Shown here in pieces: positions 34,303 through 41,190 of a DNA stretch of 64,000 nucleotides (positions within the stretch are counted from its first letter, which is position 1; each line of letters starts with the position of its first letter). The DNA comes from Pelomonas sp039929605 (GTDB lineage Bacteria > Pseudomonadota > Gammaproteobacteria > Burkholderiales > Burkholderiaceae_C). The DNA lies in NCBI RefSeq assembly GCF_039929605.1, contig NZ_JBDSQX010000172.1, positions 14,086 through 78,085 of the forward strand, given 5' to 3'. The notes under the pieces were generated by a model. That model searched no databases. It saw nothing but the letters and a program-made list of their open reading frames with translations, and was not told the origin of the DNA. The position numbers were made by a program, and so were the translations under genes.

Positions 34303-34803
34303 TCAGCCCGGCCGGCGGGCCAGCTCGTAGCGCAACTCAGTGCAGGGCTCGCTGCGGAACTCGGTGGCGATGCGCGCCAGCAGCGGCGCGCCCAGGCGCT
34401 CCAGGAGGCGGATGCAGGCGGTGTTGCGCGCGTCGGTCTGGGCGTGGATGCGCGCCACCGGCGTCTGGTCGAACACGAGGGCGATGGCTTCGCACACCGC
34501 AGCGCTCGCAACACCGCGGCCCTGGGCGGCGCGGGCCAGCGTGAAGCCGAACTCGGCCTCGACGCCATCGCTGTTGACATAGACGCCCAGGTCGCCGAGC
34601 AGTTGGCCGGTCAGCTCGTCGGCAATGCCGAGCTGTGTCCACTCGCCCGGCCGGAAGAGGGGCACGGCGGCCATCTCGTTCAGGAAGGCCAGCGCCTCGG
34701 CATCGGACTTGGGTATCCAGCCCTGCCAGCGGCCCACGTCGGGGTCGTTGCGGTAGGCCTGGAAGGCGGCCAGGTCCGTGGGTTCGAGGCGGCGCAGCTT
34801 CAA
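34303..34803 (-). CDS. GNAT acetyltransferase (RimJ-like)
   Basis: The 166-residue protein begins with TTG at 34803, overlapping the previous stop as TTGA; no ATG or GTG gives the conserved start LKLRRLEPTDLAAFQAYRND. The acetyl-CoA-binding motif is ARAAQGRGVASAA, and the C-terminal half has ARIHAQTDARNTACIRLLERLG, typical of the protein N-terminal and small-molecule acetyltransferase group. It is the last of three acetyltransferase genes after parA. Substrate unknown. Confidence 0.75.
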   Translation of the reverse strand: MKLRRLEPTDLAAFQAYRNDPDVGRWQGWIPKSDAEALAFLNEMAAVPLFRPGEWTQLGIADELTGQLLGDLGVYVNSDGVEAEFGFTLARAAQGRGVASAAVCEAIALVFDQTPVARIHAQTDARNTACIRLLERLGAPLLARIATEFRSEPCTELRYELARRPG

Positions 34804-35546
34804 GCGAGTTTGAGCTCCGGGCTGCGGTAGTGGTAGCGGTAGGCGAAGACGAAGCCCAGGCGCGTGTACAGCCGCTGGGCGACCTCGTTGTCGCTGCCCA
34901 CCTGCAGGTAGGCCTGGCGTGCGCCCTGGGCATGGGCGAGGGCGAGCAGCGCGCGGCAAAGGCGGTCGGCGTGGCCCTGGCGGGGGACGGCCGCAGCGAT
35001 GTCGTAGAGGCCGACGATGTCACCGTCGACGACCATCTGGCCGCAGGCGAGCAGCGCACCGGTCGCGTCGGTCAGCGCGAAGCCCTGGTAGGGGACTGGG
35101 GCGTTAGCGATGCGCTCGGCGTGGGCGGCAATGGCCGTCGCTGAGGATCCACGCAGCGTGCCGACGAGGGCGGCGTAGGCGGCGGCGTCGAGGGCCTGGA
35201 GGGCGGTCGGAGCGGGCTCGGGGATGAGGGCGCCCAGCACCATCACATGGGCCGCGTCGAACACGCCCCAGCCCTTGGCGGCCAGCTGCGCGTCCAGGTT
35301 GGCGGGCTGGCTCCAGGGGGTCACCCGCACGGCCAGCGGTAGGCCGGCGGCGTCGTAGGCGTGCTGGCAGCGGGCGAGCAGGTCGTCCAGCGGCAGGCTG
35401 CCCTGGCGCAGCGCATTGATGCAGCGCGAGCGCTTGGCCTTGCCGGGCGACAGGCGGATCAGCCAGCCGTCGATGTTGGCTTGCTGGGGCGGCGCGCTGG
35501 CGTCGAGGCCGGCGTGTTCGGCGCGCAGGGCGAGGGCATCAAGCAT
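34800..35546 (-). CDS. GNAT acetyltransferase, two-domain
   Basis: This 248-residue protein has an N-terminal GNAT-like region beginning ANIDGWLIRLSPGKAKRSRC and a C-terminal GNAT domain with acetyl-CoA motif VPRQGHADRLCRALL and LQVGSDNEVAQRLYTRLGF. It overlaps the preceding acetyltransferase by eight bases and the following one by four, so all three are coupled. The substrate cannot be deduced. No signal peptide. Confidence 0.75.
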   Translation of the reverse strand: MLDALALRAEHAGLDASAPPQQANIDGWLIRLSPGKAKRSRCINALRQGSLPLDDLLARCQHAYDAAGLPLAVRVTPWSQPANLDAQLAAKGWGVFDAAHVMVLGALIPEPAPTALQALDAAAYAALVGTLRGSSATAIAAHAERIANAPVPYQGFALTDATGALLACGQMVVDGDIVGLYDIAAAVPRQGHADRLCRALLALAHAQGARQAYLQVGSDNEVAQRLYTRLGFVFAYRYHYRSPELKLA

Positions 35547-36075
35547 CGGTCAGCGTCGAAAGGTCGCGCCACACGCATCGCCACTCCGGCAGCGACACGC
35601 CGCCGAAGGGCGGTGCCACGCCCCGCTCGGCGAACTCGGCGCCCATGCGGGCGTAGAAGCGCTTGGCGGGCTCGTTGGCGTCGAGCACCCAGAGGAAGAC
35701 GGGCTGGGTGTGCTCGGGGCCAAGTCGTGTGGCCACGGCCTGAAGCAACCTGCGGCCAAGGCCGCCGCCCTTGTGATCGGGGTGGACGTGGAGGTTGTCG
35801 ACCAGCGTGCCCCAGACGGGGTCGTGGTGGGGCTGCACGTAGGCGAAGCCGATCATCCGGCCTGCGGCGTCTTCCGCAACGACGCCGAAGGCGGGCGCGG
35901 TGGCCGGACCCAACAGGCGTTCGCGCCAGACGGCTTGGCGGTCGGCGACGACGTGGTTGTCGAGGAAGTCGTCCGGCAGCATGCCGCGATAGGCGCTGCG
36001 CCAGCTGGTGGCGTGCAGGGCGGCGACGGCGTCGGCGTCCTCGGTACGCATGGCCCGCAGTGCGACGAGGCTCAT
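35539..36075 (-). CDS. GNAT acetyltransferase
   Basis: The 178-residue enzyme (VALRAMRTEDADAVAALHATSWRSAY) carries the acetyl-CoA motif HKGGGLGRRLLQA and the C-terminal ANEPAKRFYARMGAEF block. The ATG overlaps the parA stop by four bases, so it occupies the position that the RBBP9-like hydrolase and parB have in related genomes. Its presence here may have arisen with the rearrangement that separated parA from parB. Substrate unknown. Confidence 0.8.
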   Translation of the reverse strand: MSLVALRAMRTEDADAVAALHATSWRSAYRGMLPDDFLDNHVVADRQAVWRERLLGPATAPAFGVVAEDAAGRMIGFAYVQPHHDPVWGTLVDNLHVHPDHKGGGLGRRLLQAVATRLGPEHTQPVFLWVLDANEPAKRFYARMGAEFAERGVAPPFGGVSLPEWRCVWRDLSTLTDA

Positions 36076-36845
36076 CTCATCGTCTCAATCCGCCTCACCA
36101 TCTCCTTGGCGAACTCCACAAACGCCACCGCGCCCTTGGAGCTGGGGTCGAACACGACGCCTGGCAGCCCGTGGCTGGGCGCTTCGGCCAGGCGCACGTT
36201 GCGCGGGATGACGGTGTCGAAAACCTTGTTGCCGAAGTGAGCCTTGAGCTGGTCGCTGACCTGCTGCTGCAGCGTGATGCGCGGGTCGAACATGACGCGC
36301 AGCAGGCCGATGATCTGCAGGTCGGGGTTGAGGTTGGCGTGGATCTGTTTGATGGTGTTGACCAGATCGGTCAGGCCTTCGAGCGCGAAGTACTCGCACT
36401 GCATCGGCACGACGACGCCGTGGGCGCTGCACAGGCCGTTCAGCGTCAGCATGGACAGCGACGGCGGGCAGTCGATGAGGATGAAGTCGTACTCGGCCTG
36501 GACCTCGGCGAGCGCCTGCTTGATGCGCTTCTCGCGGCGCTCCAGCGCCACCAGGTCGACCTCGGCCCCGGCCAGTTCGCGGTTGGCGCCGAGCACGTCG
36601 TAGCCGGATTTTTCGGCCCGGATGCGCGCTTCGGTGATGGTGGCGGACTCCAGCAGCACGTCGTAGACGGTCAGCTCCAACTTGCGCTTGTCGATGCCCG
36701 AGCCCATGGTGGCGTTGCCCTGCGGGTCCAGGTCGACGACGAGGACGCGCTGGCCGATTTGCGCGAGGCCGGCGGCAAGGTTGACGGTGGTGGTGGTCTT
36801 GCCAACGCCGCCCTTCTGGTTGGCGATGCAGAAAATTTTGGCCAT
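36072..36845 (-). CDS. parA: Chromosome partitioning ATPase ParA
   Basis: This 257-residue ParA/Soj ATPase starts MAKIFCIANQKGGVGKTT, with the deviant Walker A at 11-18 containing the signature lysine, then VDLDPQGNAT and DFILIDCPPSL. It binds DNA non-specifically as an ATP dimer and moves ParB-parS complexes. It follows rsmG across a 32-bp inverted repeat, as in many bacteria (mnmG-rsmG-parA). Its stop overlaps a GNAT gene. parB is 29.6 kb further on the same strand. Confidence 0.96.
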   Translation of the reverse strand: MAKIFCIANQKGGVGKTTTTVNLAAGLAQIGQRVLVVDLDPQGNATMGSGIDKRKLELTVYDVLLESATITEARIRAEKSGYDVLGANRELAGAEVDLVALERREKRIKQALAEVQAEYDFILIDCPPSLSMLTLNGLCSAHGVVVPMQCEYFALEGLTDLVNTIKQIHANLNPDLQIIGLLRVMFDPRITLQQQVSDQLKAHFGNKVFDTVIPRNVRLAEAPSHGLPGVVFDPSSKGAVAFVEFAKEMVRRIETMR

Positions 36846-36864
36846 GGAGGATGGTAGCGGTGAC

Positions 36865-36957
36865 AAATGCAACCACAGAGGCACAGAGCCACGGAGGAAT
36901 GCATATTCAAAGGCTTTTGGAGCTACTCCGTGCCTCAGTGCCTCTGTGGTTGCATTT
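36865..36957. repeat. 32-bp inverted repeat between rsmG and parA
   Basis: Arms 36865-36896 and 36926-36957 pair at 30 of 32 positions around a 29-base centre. They contain the words CCACAGAG and GCCTCTGTGG, resembling a dispersed repeat known from many proteobacterial genomes. The right arm abuts the rsmG stop codon, so the transcript would form a very stable hairpin before parA. No T-run follows, so complete termination is not assured. Confidence 0.7.
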
Positions 36958-37590
36958 CTACTTCAGCCGCATCCAGATGATGCAGCGCTGGGCGTCCAGG
37001 CTCGGTACGGCCAGTTGTTCCACGTGAAACACCTCCACGTCAGCGGGCAACGCAGCGATTTCGTCGGCGGGGTGCTGGCCCTTCATGGCCATCCACACCG
37101 CGCCTTCGGCCAAGTGTTGGCGGGTCAGGCTGGTGAAATCGACCAGTGACGCGAACGCGCGGGAGGTAATGACATCGAACGGCGCGGTGCTCAGCGCCTC
37201 GACGCGGCTGTGCACGCCATGCAGATTGCGCAGCTTCAACTCGGCCGCCACCTGCTGGATGAAGGTCGCCTTCTTGGCAACGGCGTCGACGCAACTCACG
37301 TCGGTGCCGGGGCAGCAGATGGCGATGACGATGCCGGGCAAGCCGCCGCCTGCGCCAACGTCCATCAACCTGGCCGGCGCACCGTGGCGCTGCAGTGGCG
37401 CGATAACGGACAGGCTGTCGATCAGGTGGTGGCTCAGCATCTGCGCCGGGTCGCGCACGGCGGTCAGGTTGTAGACCTTGTTCCACTTCTGCAGCAAGGC
37501 CAGATAGGCCAGCAGCTGCTCCTGTTGATACGGGAGGAGTTCTAGACCCAGGGACGCGACGTCGTGAGCCAAACGGTCTGCGAGATTCAA
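36958..37590 (-). CDS. rsmG: 16S rRNA (guanine-527-N7)-methyltransferase RsmG
   Basis: The 210-residue enzyme methylates G527 of 16S rRNA with SAM. The SAM motif DVGAGGGLPG is at about 77-86, after LLQKWNKVYNLTAVRDP, a family hallmark. The start is most likely the TTG at 37590 overlapping the upstream stop (TTGA); the first in-frame ATG lies far inside the protein. The protein end (VEVFHVEQLAVPS) contains a parS site at 37016-37031. It is between the isochorismatase-like gene and parA. Confidence 0.93.
   Translation of the reverse strand: MNLADRLAHDVASLGLELLPYQQEQLLAYLALLQKWNKVYNLTAVRDPAQMLSHHLIDSLSVIAPLQRHGAPARLMDVGAGGGLPGIVIAICCPGTDVSCVDAVAKKATFIQQVAAELKLRNLHGVHSRVEALSTAPFDVITSRAFASLVDFTSLTRQHLAEGAVWMAMKGQHPADEIAALPADVEVFHVEQLAVPSLDAQRCIIWMRLK
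37016..37031. promoter_or_regulatory. parS: parS centromere site 1 (in rsmG)
   Basis: TGTTCCACGTGAAACA matches the universal parS palindrome TGTTTCACGTGAAACA at 15 of 16 positions. It is inside the 3' part of rsmG. ParB would nucleate here. Confidence 0.85.
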
Positions 37591-38093
37591 GCCAGCACCT
37601 CGACCAGGGTCGTCAGGGGAATGCCTGCCTCTCGAAGTTCCCGGGTCACCCGGTCGCGGACGGCGGCGGCCGTCAAGTCTTGCCGCGACCAAGTGTGGTG
37701 GGCGTCCGCCACCAGCGTCACGGGGAATCCGCGCCGCTGCCCACCCAGTGCCGTTGCCTGGACGCAGCAGTCGCTTTGCAGGCCGGCGAGCAGGATGCGG
37801 TCGTAGCCGGACAAGAGTTGGCCGAGGGCAGCGTTGCTGAAGGCATCGGCCTCGACCTTCAGGACACGTGCTTCGTCGGCCGCCGGTTCGAGGCGTGGGT
37901 CGATAGCGAAGCCGGCACCGTCCATGGCACCACCCGGTTCATGGTGCTGCACCCATATCACGGTCCACCCTTTGGCACGGGCGTGGGCGACGGCGCTCTG
38001 GCAGGCGGCAATGAGGGCATCACCGTCAGGCATGGCCCATTGGCCGGTGAGGGCGCCCACCTGGGTATCGATGATGATGAGGGCGGCGCTCAT
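37587..38093 (-). CDS. Isochorismatase-like cysteine hydrolase
   Basis: The 168-residue protein shows the catalytic triad pattern of the isochorismatase/nicotinamidase superfamily: Asp in LIIIDTQVG near residue 9, Lys in VLKVEADAFSN, and Cys in LLAGLQSDCCVQATA. The real substrate is not predictable; nicotinamide- or carbamate-type amides are typical. The ATG overlaps the mnmG stop and the stop overlaps the rsmG start, so it is embedded in the mnmG-rsmG-parA operon. That insertion position is unusual. Confidence 0.88.
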   Translation of the reverse strand: MSAALIIIDTQVGALTGQWAMPDGDALIAACQSAVAHARAKGWTVIWVQHHEPGGAMDGAGFAIDPRLEPAADEARVLKVEADAFSNAALGQLLSGYDRILLAGLQSDCCVQATALGGQRRGFPVTLVADAHHTWSRQDLTAAAVRDRVTRELREAGIPLTTLVEVLA

Positions 38094-40039
38094 GCCGCCT
38101 CCGCTTCCGTGAACCCCTTGAACTTGCCCTTTTTGAGATGCACCAGCAGCAGCGAGACCGCTGCCGGGGTGATACCGGAAATGCGCGAAGCCTGACCCAG
38201 CGTCTCGGGGCGGTGCGTGTTGAGCTTCTGGCGCGCCTCGAAGGAGAGGGCGTGGACGAGGCCGTAGTCCAGCTCGTCGGGCAGCTTCAGGTGCTCGAAG
38301 TGAGCGGCGCGGGCGACGTCGTCGACCTGCTTGTTGATGTAGCCGGCGTACTTGGTGCTGATTTCGACCTGTTCGGTGACAAGGCTGGCCAGCTCGGCGC
38401 CGAGTTCGACGACCAAGGTTTCACGTGAAACACCGACCTCGGGCCGTGCAATGGAGGCCACTTCGGCGACGGTGTCGAACACCACGCCGGGCCGACGCAG
38501 CAGGTCTGCCAACGTGTACTCACGCTCCAACGCCTTGCCGACCAGCCGCTCCGCGTCCGCCGCCGGCAGGATGCCGGGGTGAACCAAGGTGCTCTTCAGC
38601 TTCTCTGTTTCCCGTGAAACAGCATCGCGCTTGCGGTTGAACGCGGCCCACCGGGCGTCGTCCACCAGGCCCATGGCGCGGCCGGCTTCGGTCAGCCGGG
38701 CGTCGGCGTTGTCCTCGCGCAGCTGCAGCCGGAACTCGGCGCGGCTGGTGAACATGCGGTAGGGCTCGGTCACGCCCTTGGTGATGAGGTCGTCCACGAG
38801 CACGCCCAGGTAGGCCTGGTCGCGTGCGGGCGTCCAAGCCGCGTCACCGCGAACTTGCAGCGCCGCGTTCAGCCCGGCGAACAGGCCTTGCGCCGCCGCT
38901 TCTTCGTAGCCCGTCGTGCCATTGATCTGCCCGGCGAAGAACAGGCCCTGGATCACCTTGGTTTCGAACGAGGCCTTCAGCCCGCGCGGGTCGAAGTAGT
39001 CGTATTCGATGGCGTAGCCGGGGCGCAGGATGTCCGCGTTTTCCAGGCCCGGAATGCTGCGCACGGCGGCGAGCTGGATGTCGAAGGGCAGGGAGGTGGA
39101 GATGCCGTTGGGGTAGAACTCATGCGTCGTCAGGCCCTCGGGCTCCAGGAAGATCTGGTGCGAGTCCTTGTCGGCGAAGCGGTTGACCTTGTCCTCGATG
39201 CTCGGGCAGTAGCGCGGGCCCACGCCTTCGATGACGCCGGTGAACATGGGGCTGCGGTCGAAGCCGCTGCGAATGATCTCGTGCGTGCGCAGGTTGGTAT
39301 GGGTGATCCAGCACGGCACCTGTTGCGGGTGCATCGCGGCGTTGCCCATGAAGCTGAACACCGGCGACGGGTTCAGGTCGCCGGGCTGGGCCTCGCACTT
39401 GGAGAAGTCGATGGTGCGGCCGTCCAGGCGCGGCGGCGTGCCGGTCTTGAGGCGGCCTTGCGGCAGCTTCAGCTCCTTGAGCCGGACGGACAGCGACACG
39501 GCCGGCGGGTCGCCCGCACGGCCCGCCGGGTAGTTCTGCAGGCCCATGTGGATGCGCCCGTCCAGAAAGGTGCCAGCCGTCAGCACGACGGCGCGGCCGC
39601 GGAAGGTGATGCCGCTCTGCGTGACGGCGCCGACGACGCGGTCGCCTTCGACCACCAAGTCGTCCACTGCCTGCTGGAACAGCTGCAGATTGGGCTGGTT
39701 CTCCAGCATGCGGCGGATGGCGGCCTTGTAGAGGATGCGGTCTGCCTGCGCGCGGGTGGCGCGCACGGCCGGGCCCTTGCTGCCGTTGAGGATGCGGAAC
39801 TGGATGCCCGACTCATCGGTGGCCAGCGCCATCGCGCCGCCCAGCGCGTCGACCTCCTTGACCAGGTGGCCCTTGCCGATGCCGCCGATGCTGGGGTTGC
39901 AGCTCATCTGGCCCAGCGTCTCGATGTTGTGGGTCAGCAGCAGCGTCTGCGCGCCCATGCGGGCGGCGGCCAGCGCCGCTTCGGTGCCGGCATGGCCACC
40001 GCCGACGACGATGACGTCGAATTCTTTTGGGTACAGCAT
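38090..40039 (-). CDS. mnmG: tRNA uridine-5-carboxymethylaminomethyl(34) synthesis enzyme MnmG
   Basis: The 649-residue FAD enzyme works with MnmE to modify the wobble uridine of several tRNAs. The dinucleotide-binding motif VVGGGHAGTEAA is at 12-23, the family segment CNPSIGGIGKGHL follows, and the C-terminal helical MnmE-binding domain is complete. GGAG just before the ATG overlaps the stop region of the PIN-toxin gene six bases upstream. Two parS sites lie in its 3' half. No separate mnmG promoter space exists, so expression may depend on the toxin-antitoxin promoter. Confidence 0.96.
   Translation of the reverse strand: MLYPKEFDVIVVGGGHAGTEAALAAARMGAQTLLLTHNIETLGQMSCNPSIGGIGKGHLVKEVDALGGAMALATDESGIQFRILNGSKGPAVRATRAQADRILYKAAIRRMLENQPNLQLFQQAVDDLVVEGDRVVGAVTQSGITFRGRAVVLTAGTFLDGRIHMGLQNYPAGRAGDPPAVSLSVRLKELKLPQGRLKTGTPPRLDGRTIDFSKCEAQPGDLNPSPVFSFMGNAAMHPQQVPCWITHTNLRTHEIIRSGFDRSPMFTGVIEGVGPRYCPSIEDKVNRFADKDSHQIFLEPEGLTTHEFYPNGISTSLPFDIQLAAVRSIPGLENADILRPGYAIEYDYFDPRGLKASFETKVIQGLFFAGQINGTTGYEEAAAQGLFAGLNAALQVRGDAAWTPARDQAYLGVLVDDLITKGVTEPYRMFTSRAEFRLQLREDNADARLTEAGRAMGLVDDARWAAFNRKRDAVSRETEKLKSTLVHPGILPAADAERLVGKALEREYTLADLLRRPGVVFDTVAEVASIARPEVGVSRETLVVELGAELASLVTEQVEISTKYAGYINKQVDDVARAAHFEHLKLPDELDYGLVHALSFEARQKLNTHRPETLGQASRISGITPAAVSLLLVHLKKGKFKGFTEAEAA
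38417..38432. promoter_or_regulatory. parS: parS centromere site 2 (in mnmG)
   Basis: GGTTTCACGTGAAACA matches the parS consensus at 15 of 16 positions, differing only at the first base. It lies within mnmG. Confidence 0.85.
38606..38621. promoter_or_regulatory. parS: parS centromere site 3 (in mnmG)
   Basis: TGTTTCCCGTGAAACA matches the parS consensus at 15 of 16 positions, with one change in the centre. It is 173 bases from site 2. Confidence 0.8.
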
Positions 40040-40045
40040 GGTCGA

Positions 40046-40462
40046 TTACTCCAGCAATTCGGTGGGCAGGCCCATCGCGCGGGCGGCGGCGGCCTGGCGG
40101 CGATCAGCGGTGATGAACAGGTCGGCCCGCGTCAGCCATGCGGCGCCCACATGCAACGCGTCCATCGCGCGGACCGGGGCGGCATACAGCGCCCGCACGG
40201 CGGCACGCTCCAGCTGCGGCGTGAAGGGCAGCACCTCGACGTCGGCAAAACTTCGCTCGATCTCCTCGCCCGTGCCCCGCAGCGAATCGGCCGTGAGCGC
40301 AGCCTCCCGCTGCAGGCGCGCCAGAGCCGAGTGCAGCTCCAGCTTGGTGTGCGGGGCGACCATGATCGCGTCTGCCTTTTGAACCCAGGCCAACACCGCG
40401 TCGCGGCCGGCTTCGGGCAGGTAGCGCTTCAGCAGCGCCGAGCTGTCGAAAAGGATGCGCAT
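40046..40462 (-). CDS. PIN-domain toxin (VapC-like)
   Basis: The 138-residue PIN protein begins MRILFDSSALLKRYLPE, with the first catalytic Asp, then THE acidic residues in TKLELHSALARL, VRAMDALHVGAAW and DLFITADRR. Such toxins cleave tRNA or rRNA. I chose the ATG at 40462; a GTG at 40477 overlapping the antitoxin stop as GTGA would add five residues. It follows the Phd-like antitoxin directly and ends six bases before mnmG, on the same strand. Confidence 0.8.
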   Translation of the reverse strand: MRILFDSSALLKRYLPEAGRDAVLAWVQKADAIMVAPHTKLELHSALARLQREAALTADSLRGTGEEIERSFADVEVLPFTPQLERAAVRALYAAPVRAMDALHVGAAWLTRADLFITADRRQAAAARAMGLPTELLE

Positions 40463-40473
40463 GCTTCGCTCAC

Positions 40474-40725
40474 TCACCAGGGCGACTGTTCGCGCTCGTC
40501 GAGCAGCGCCTTGACCGCCGAATACCCCGCCGGCAGGCTGATCAGCGGTTCGAACGGACGCTTCCAGCTCGGCACATGGTCGGGTGCGGCGGCCTTCTCC
40601 ACCACCGGCACCAGCTCCGCCACCGGCTTGCCGTGGCGCAGGATGCGCACGGTCTCGCCCTGCTCCACCAGGTCCAGCATGGCAGACACATTGGCGCGGA
40701 ATTCACTCAACGGCAGGCTGTGCAT
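40474..40725 (-). CDS. Phd/YefM-type antitoxin
   Basis: The 83-residue protein has the Phd/YefM fold pattern (MHSLPLSEFRANVSAMLDLVEQGETVRILRHG split over strand and helices, then KPVAELVPV) that binds DNA as a dimer. Its C-terminal segment would wrap the PIN toxin. The ATG at 40725 is chosen because it follows the operator-like palindrome TTTTGTACAAAA by five bases and a strong promoter upstream. The gene precedes its toxin, the normal order. Confidence 0.8.
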   Translation of the reverse strand: MHSLPLSEFRANVSAMLDLVEQGETVRILRHGKPVAELVPVVEKAAAPDHVPSWKRPFEPLISLPAGYSAVKALLDEREQSPW

Positions 40726-40730
40726 TGTGA

Positions 40731-40786
40731 TTTTGTACAAAACTCTAGATTTGCACATTTTAAGGCTGCCCCGACAATTCTGCCAA
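40731..40786 (-). promoter_or_regulatory. Promoter and operator of the toxin-antitoxin-mnmG operon
   Basis: Read leftwards, TTGGCA (40781-40786), an 18-base spacer and TAAAAT (40757-40762) form a near-consensus sigma-70 promoter. Downstream lies the perfect 12-base palindrome TTTTGTACAAAA (40731-40742). Its TGTACA core is the motif known for YefM-type operators. A half-matching TGTGCA (minus strand, 40753-40758) overlaps the -10 region. Autorepression is the obvious prediction. Confidence 0.65.
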
Positions 40787-41061
40787 TGGACTGCCGCCCC
40801 CACTGCGCCGCCTGCTGCATCGCCCCGTCGATCAGCTCACCCATTCCTGGCCACCCGAACGGCAAGCCGGCCGGCGTGCGCTGCGTGCAGCTGGACGACG
40901 AGCTGCGCTGCATGATCTTCGGCCAGCCCGAGCGGCCGGCGGTTTGCGGCTCGCTGCAGCCGCATGAGGACATGTGTGGCGACAACCGCGAGCAGGCGAT
41001 GCGCTGGTTGGGCTGGATGGAGCGCGAGACGGCGCCCGGTCTGGCTGCCTGGCGGCCCTGA
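40786..41061 (+). CDS. YkgJ family cysteine-cluster protein
   Basis: The 91-residue protein has the metal-binding cysteine pattern of the YkgJ/CxxCxxCC family: MDCRPHCAACC at the start, VRCVQLDDELRCMIF, and RPAVCGSLQ. The family probably holds zinc or an Fe-S cluster; role unknown. The ATG at 40786 overlaps the -35 box of the divergent toxin-antitoxin promoter, so its own promoter must lie over the antitoxin leader or the transcript is nearly leaderless. Confidence 0.8.
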   Translation: MDCRPHCAACCIAPSISSPIPGHPNGKPAGVRCVQLDDELRCMIFGQPERPAVCGSLQPHEDMCGDNREQAMRWLGWMERETAPGLAAWRP

Positions 41062-41190
41062 CCGGTCTGACAGGTCTGCGCCGCGAACAGTTGGTAACCA
41101 CATCATCGAGCGGACCCTTTCGCCGCGCTTCTAGACTGCCGCCCGCCCGCGCACCCGCACGGGCTTTCAACATGACGTGCAGGGAGAAAC

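Noticed and set aside
38855..40915. 686-codon plus-strand open frame
   Set aside because: Antisense to mnmG and the toxin-antitoxin genes; composition is that of a shadow frame.
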